From: Bactrocera neohumeralis
Lineage: Eukaryota > Arthropoda > Insecta > Diptera > Tephritidae
DNA length: 64,000 nucleotides
Reading direction: 5' to 3'
Assembly (NCBI RefSeq): GCF_024586455.1
Contig: NC_065921.1
Span: 67,395,528-67,459,527 of the forward strand
Shown here one piece after another: positions 58,282-64,000 of this stretch (the stretch's first letter is position 1; each line of letters begins with the position of its first letter). The notes under the pieces are model-generated. The model was not told the DNA's origin. It saw only the letters and a list, made by a program, of their open reading frames with translations, and did no database searches. The position numbers were made by a program, and so were the translations under genes.

Positions 58282-59430
58282 ACCATATAAGGATATCGAC
58301 AATCAGCATTTGGGGACTTCAATAGTCGTGAATAATCATAAGCTGAAATTATTGGTTAGTAAAGCGATCTCAAATGTTAATTAAATCCAAAAATGATGCT
58401 GTAAAAATTTTGCAATAAACTATTTCGAAGAAAAAATTTTACAAAAAAATTTTTTTTCCTTAAAGTCTCTTCCTACACAATCTTCTTCAAATCTGTAAAT
58501 TTCTCAACTAACCAAAACGAAACCATTAAATTCAAAGCATAGAATATTTCTAAAGATTTATTGCATTCTACGTCTTAATGCACAAATCGATGGTAACGCA
58601 ATAAATAATCGCAAGAAAGCAGCAAACGACTGCAGTCGCTCTCTAGGTAGAGGCAGCACGCCATCCCAGAGGACAGCTGAGACACGCCACAATCAAAGCT
58701 ACACAAACACAACTATAAATACTAAAATTGCATGCTGCTGCAGAGTTGCCAAATGCGACTGATATTTATATAAATATTTTAGATTTCATTTTTCATGCAT
58801 ACAATTTATTGTTGTTGTTGCAGCTGCTGTCAGTGGCAAGGCCATTGCCTGTCTCTGATGAATATTAATTACCATTTGAAAGCTTGTCATGCACTTGTGT
58901 AAATACTATCAGTTGCAAAGCAAATACTGGCGTCATGTCTATACTCATACACAAACACACAGCGGCAGACAGAGACAGCGCGTTACACATATGCATATGC
59001 ATGTATGTGTGCGCATTTGTAGTTTTGTGTTGCATCAACACTTTCCCACTTGCAATTGCCATTGCCGAATTCACGCAAGTTTATCTCAATGTTGCACATG
59101 TCATGCAGGAAATTTATTTTTGTTGTTGTTGTTATCACTACTTGCTGCGCTATTAGCTTTGGGATTTTACTACAGTCTCGATATATTTCACACTGTTACT
59201 ATGGGATATGCCGCAGCGCCTGTCGGTATGCAATGAACATGATGCTTATGTATCTTATATGCTGTTACGCATGCACATAACGGTATATGTTATGGAATCA
59301 TGATTTTAAAGGGTGATTATGAGAGAGTTAAGCAATAGAAACACAAAAACGTTTTCTAAGGGAAAAAACAATGTAGTGGTGTTATGCATACATACATATG
59401 TATATCCCATGGAAACAATTTTTTGATGAA
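58282..59430. other. No gene seen
   Basis: Non-coding, with (GTT)n runs at 58810-58822 and 59119-59132. Four overlapping plus-strand frames (58884-59280) and their antisense shadow have no recognisable domain. Confidence 0.5.
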
Positions 59431-59431
59431 T

Positions 59432-60340
59432 GTTGCCACCTATTTGAAAAGTGAAGTTTAACTATTTCGATTTAATGAATTATGATAATATAGCTATTAA
59501 GAAAGCAAAGATTGAAGTGAATTGTTTTTTAGCTTATATTGCTAAAGCGTTGCCACCTGTTTAATTTTTTTAAGCTTAATCGTAATTTGCAGACAATATT
59601 ACAAGACAAATAATTAGCAAGCAACCATTCAAATCAAGACCATTACTCATTTTGCATATTGTTGCCACCTGTTTGATTTTTTTTTAATAAAATAATACAA
59701 ATTTTAGAAGTAATTCGTTTAATAAAATAAAAGGGTTAGTACTATATTGGTTTTAAACAAAGTAAATTATATATTTTGAAAATATTTTGGAGAGGAGTTG
59801 CCACTTATTTAATATTTAACTTAATTTAATTTAAATGAGTTAAAACTATTAGAACAACAAAATTAATAGAATTAAGATTGCCGGCAAAGATATATGTACA
59901 TATTAATATGAGGATGCCACCTGTTACACTTTTTTTATTGAATAAGATCTTACAATTATTTCAGATAATAAATGTGCTGAAACAAATCAAACAAAAGTAT
60001 TCATAAGATAGTTTGAAGTACATAAATATGTATGTACATATGTACATACATACATATGTATTTATGTATGTAAAGGTTTTGAGCAGAGTTACCACCTGTT
60101 TAAAGTGTTGAAAAAAGTAATGAAATTACTACAATATATCCTTCGAACCAAAAATAACAAGGTTATTAGAAAATAAGTTAAATGGTGTTGCCACCTGACT
60201 AAATTTTTGTCTAGTAAATCATATGGTATTGCCACCTAACTACATTTTTTCTTTTAATAAATCAAATAATAAAACTGCCACAAATTTTGTATCGCTTGCT
60301 GTGAGAGAAATTTTTTGAGTAATGCTGCCACCTTGTTGAG
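59432..60340 (+). repeat. Block of dispersed GTTGCCACCTG motifs
   Basis: Nine copies of (G)TTGCCACCTGTTTAA or close variants on one strand: 59432, 59549, 59661, 59797, 59913, 60088, 60187, 60228 and 60324. Most are 100-175 bp apart and each is followed by a T-rich run. Between them is AT-rich sequence and a TACATATGTA microsatellite (60025-60075). Non-coding. Confidence 0.8.
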
Positions 60341-62049
60341 AAGTTTTGTTAATAAAATTTAAAATGAAGTACAAAGAGTATAATTATTTAATTTTCAAAA
60401 ATATTTTTATTTCAAATTTTTTTCAATAATGCTTGCAATATTTTTTTTTGTGCCTATTGGCAACCACTTAAACTCTTTTATTTTGATTATCCTACCAGAC
60501 TGCACTTAATAGCAATGCGTATAATTTTCATATGGCGTATGATTTGCACGCCGTCGTGTCATTTGAGTGGTTAACTGTTATATGAGCTGTCTATGGCACG
60601 TACACAAAAACATACGCACGCACGCATACATTGTTGGAGCTCAAAACATATACAAATGTTGTCCAAACTAGTGCGTCTGAGTGCTGTTTACATAACAAAA
60701 TGTATATATCCGCATCCGTATGCTTGTGTCTGTGTCTGTGTGCATGTCATTGCGCTTATTTAGTATATCTATGTTGATTGTTGATAAGTGTTTACACAGT
60801 TGCCGTTATTATTGCAATGGAAATCAGCAAGATCACGTGTGCAAACGCGTGGCCTTCAAAGCAAATGCACCACACACACATAAATGTGCTTATGCGTGGC
60901 TTAAAAATTAATACTCAAACATATTTATGTATGTATATACACACCTATTGCATATATGAAATATAAAGCGTGCTTGGAGTCTTGGAGTCAGCGCCTGTAT
61001 ATATGCATTATTCTTTTATTATTGGCTTGTCATAAAAGGATTTATAGTACTTTCGGTTGCATAAGCATTAATTACACTTCACTTCATCGCGCACTCTCAC
61101 TCAACTACATTTTTAAATAAATATAGTTATTTGAAAAAACAAATAAACACGTTTCTCAAACCTTACAATATCCGTATATAAGGAATTTATTTTATTAAGC
61201 GAATGATTTTAGAAACGTACCAGTTATTATCTATAAAAAGATATTTTTAAATTTACCTAGAATTTTTTTAAAACTGAAAGACAAAAGCAAAAAAATTGTA
61301 TAAGCAAAATCTTTTTATTTGTTGTATATTTATTACATCTCTCACAAACCGTTTGCTCATTTTCGAAGAAGCCATAAAATTTCTCAAACAAAACAATTTT
61401 GATTAACAAACGATTAAATTTGGTCGACATTGTCAAATTTTTCAAATAATTGCTATTTACTAGAGCGTTTCGATTCATAAGTAGCCAGAAAAACGAAAAC
61501 ATCGTGTCAGGGGAAATGTTCTACGGCTCATTCAGAACAACTTTTCTTAAGAAACTATGCGTCTAAGACTGTCTTCAAGCCAGCGATGGGTTATTGTATA
61601 AAATGTAACACCGGGTCAATACTACTCCCAACTCACATAGTTTAATATAAAATTTTGCCAGCAACTGAAGGAATTTCCCTGGCTTTGGTTCTTTCAGTTA
61701 CGCCCGAAGTTAGCACTTTCTCACATGTTTTAATTAAGCTCATTATATCTTTACGACTATGTAACAATTGCATTAGATTTCCTCTAAGGAATCAAGATAA
61801 ATCCCGGTTTCAACATATGTATATGTTGCAAATGTGGATGCTGTGAGTGAGAAACAAGGCAAAAGGTTCCATCAGAACATTTCCCTAATGGAGAAACGTT
61901 ATCAAGCGAAATGAAGCGCAGGTATGCTAGCAGACTATTGTAAGATACTCAAAACAGACTTTCCAGAAGCCAATACTCCAGAATTCAAAAGTATTTTTTT
62001 TCTGTACTAAGCAATAATTCCTCTGAGCCGGAACTACGGAAAAGTGGGA
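60341..62049. other. No gene seen
   Basis: AT-rich, with CA/TG-rich stretches near 60600-60640 and 60720-60745. No conserved frame and no candidate signal-peptide exon for the Ig gene recognised. Confidence 0.5.
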
Positions 62050-62500
62050 AAAAACTTTTTCACAAAATGGCGACTGGCTGAAAAAAAAAGTTTTTTTGGA
62101 TCACTTTTTCTGACTATTTCGAATGTTTTAAAAATAATAAACATAAAAATTTGGGGATGGGGCTAGTTTCAACCATAAACAAGCCTATAAAGAATACTCT
62201 ATAAAATCGGTCCAGTAGAACCTGAGAAATCGTGGGTATCGTTCCGAAAAAGCCAGTTTTGAGAAAAACGCGTTTAAAATTTCGCGTAAAGTCTTTTGTT
62301 CGATTAGTTCAGGCCGAACCAGTTTGGATGCCGGGTCAGAAAAATGCCTATATCTCCGAAAATAATTTGAATTTTGAAAAATCCTCTTGTACACATATTC
62401 TTGAATAGTTAAACTTTGAAAATATAAAAAAAAATTAGTGCAGTTTCTAATTTTTCCCTTATGTTTAGAAACCGAGCGCAATGGAGAAACACGAGCTCAG
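62050..62500. other. Possible unclassified repeat fragment
   Basis: Sequence around GAGAAAAACGCGTTTAAA (62261-62278) and 'GCCTATATCTCCGAAAATAA' has the look of a dispersed transposon arm I have seen in other insects, but I cannot name it. A 98-codon minus frame (62185-62481) covers it without known domains. Confidence 0.25.
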
Positions 62501-64000
62501 AGTCTTCATTATTTGCAATTTGCATAGATAGCCTCTAGAGCACCCATGCCCGCTTACATTTTGGGTGTCAGGTATAAGTCTGTGGGTCCACCGTCCTTTG
62601 GTTGAGGTGTGCCACTGTTGCCGCCATATAATTATGTTCTTCTTTATCTCCTCAATTTTTTTTTTTATTTCTGTAATTGGCGCTGTTAACAGCTTATATA
62701 ATCACATTAGTTCGTCTCTATGGATGTCTATGTGCACATACTTGCCAATACTTCAGCTGCTTCGCTGGATATAGTTCGGAAAGCACTTTTTACTCTTATT
62801 ACTGTGGGTTTATGCACCGCATTTATAGGTCTAGCATACGCCAGAGACTCTATAAAATATATATGTAAGTTATCAGCGTGATGAAGTAAGTTGATTTAGC
62901 AAATGGACCGTCTGTCCCTTCGTTTGTTCATTTCTCTATCTGTATTTATGCGAAATAAGGCCTCAGTTTTTGAGATATCAATATGAAATTTTGCACATAT
63001 CCACTCCCAGAGAAGCTGCGCATTTGTCGGAGTCGTCGATATCGGGCAACTATAACATATCGGTGCTATACAAATTGAATGATCGAAATACGAGAAATAT
63101 GGAACTAAACACGCCACGCTTTTCTCATAATAATAAAAGTATTTTTCGGTCAATATAACTGTGAGGTTATAATAATAATTATTTTCCTTTCCTTATCCAA
63201 GTGTTGTTTCCAATTGTTTTCGGCTATCTACTCCTTTTCTTTATATTATCTCCTTATTGCTTACAAATGAATTGTATAAGTATACAAGCTTTTATATTAA
63301 ATCATAGCTGAGAATACATAGCACAAATCACCGATTTACTTATCTAGTCAAATAGCAATCAATATTATTGAAGCATTCAAATACTTAATGGCAAAGCATA
63401 AATTCAACATTCGACTGCCAAATGCGAGCCTTTGTGTAATAAATTAATTACCAGCGTCATATGAAAATCAAACAACTACATTTTAGACATGTTGTGTATG
63501 TAGTCCCACACACCTGGCATGCTTTTAGGCGACGAAGCGCTGTAGTAAAGCTGAAGCAGTAAATGCATTGCCACATTAAATGCTCCCTTATGGATAATTT
63601 TGCCGTTTTGTGTATATATTGTTGTTGTTTTTCTTGCTGCTGATGTTGATTGCAGTACTTGTTGTTTCTCTTGTTGTTTCTGCTGTATGATGCTTCGAAA
63701 TTCCCAAACGCAATTTAGACTTAAGGCATAAATGAATTTAGCTGAAAGGCAAGGAATGAAATGAAATAAGCGAAGAGCGGTAAAAGCGAAAAGAGCGGGG
63801 AAAATGGCAAGGCACGGCACGGCTGAAATAAGGCAATAAAGGGCAAGTGTGTATAAGTGGGAATTTGCTGCTCAAATGCTAGACTGAAAGAACGAGAGTG
63901 AGAAAGATGATGTGTTAAAGAGTGCGAATGAGAGAAAGAGAGAGAAATTCGACAGTGAACCACGCTACATGTGAGTCTGTGTGACAGGTGTATATGTTTA
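62501..64000. other. No gene seen; window edge
   Basis: Non-coding. A 114-codon minus frame (63476-63820) has an acceptor-like TTCCTTGCCTTTCAG within it at about 63740-63755, but neither a signal peptide nor a matching phase-1 donor, so it is not accepted as an upstream exon. GA-rich runs lie near 63885-63950. Confidence 0.45.

Noticed and set aside
58139..58384. 81-codon plus-strand frame
   Set aside because: Runs through the palindromic MITE and its flank, so the frame is a by-product of the element.
63476..63963. Minus-strand frames with hydrophobic starts as a possible signal-peptide exon of the Ig gene
   Set aside because: No clean start plus phase-1 donor, and the hydrophobic runs come from CT-rich sequence. 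No evidence links them to exon A.

Overview
The window is AT-rich, intron-dominated insect DNA, most likely from a higher fly. A tephritid fruit fly (Bactrocera/Ceratitis type) is my best guess. The reasons are mariner, Tc1, pogo and LINE relics of types common in flies, many TACATATGTA-type microsatellites, and a conserved dipteran-style adhesion gene with very long introns. I see no bacterial-type operons, rRNA or tRNA genes.

The only gene I can support is on the minus strand and runs through most of the window. Six exons are visible, in transcript order: A 54297-52760, B 37712-37535, C 35757-35531, D 25699-25546, E 19786-19647, F 14228-14099. All reading phases agree and all junctions have canonical GT/AG signals. 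Together they encode about 788 residues: a long, low-complexity N-terminal region with a basic KRRLRR stretch, followed by three immunoglobulin domains. Each Ig domain is split by a phase-0 intron and separated from the next by a phase-1 intron. The first exon(s), with start codon and signal peptide, lie upstream of 54.3 kb (probably beyond 64 kb). The remaining exons lie before position 1. The product is an Ig-superfamily cell-surface or adhesion protein. Drosophila neuromusculin is a candidate from memory only, so no symbol is assigned.

The introns hold decayed mobile elements. LINE relics lie at about 0.6-1.0, 2.7-3.5, 3.7-4.3 and 51.0-52.6 kb. Mariner/Tc1/IS630-type transposons lie at 6.7-7.3, 10.0-10.9, 18.4-19.3, 21.6-22.5, 22.9-23.2, 28.84-29.73, 41.07-42.35 and 54.9-56.0 kb. 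A pogo/jerky-like relic lies at 56.4-57.7 kb and a TTAA-flanked piggyBac-like MITE at 58.10-58.28 kb. None has an intact transposase.

The most unusual content is a set of kilobase-scale intronic blocks, each built on its own short motif. The largest, 26.6-48.7 kb, carries about a hundred copies of a degenerate decamer AATTCAGCGC. Neighbouring copies are repeatedly spaced exactly 10 or 20 bp apart. The motif reads ATTCAGC on the plus strand from 31.3 to 46.1 kb, but GCTGAAT in both flanking segments (26.6-27.7 and 47.2-48.7 kb), so the inversion brackets exons B and C. Several 120-250 bp tandem repeats have grown out of it. Other blocks use CTACTACTATTTT (14.5-16.1 kb), AAAGCT (24.2-25.3 kb) and GTTGCCACCTG (59.4-60.3 kb). 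All counts are by eye.
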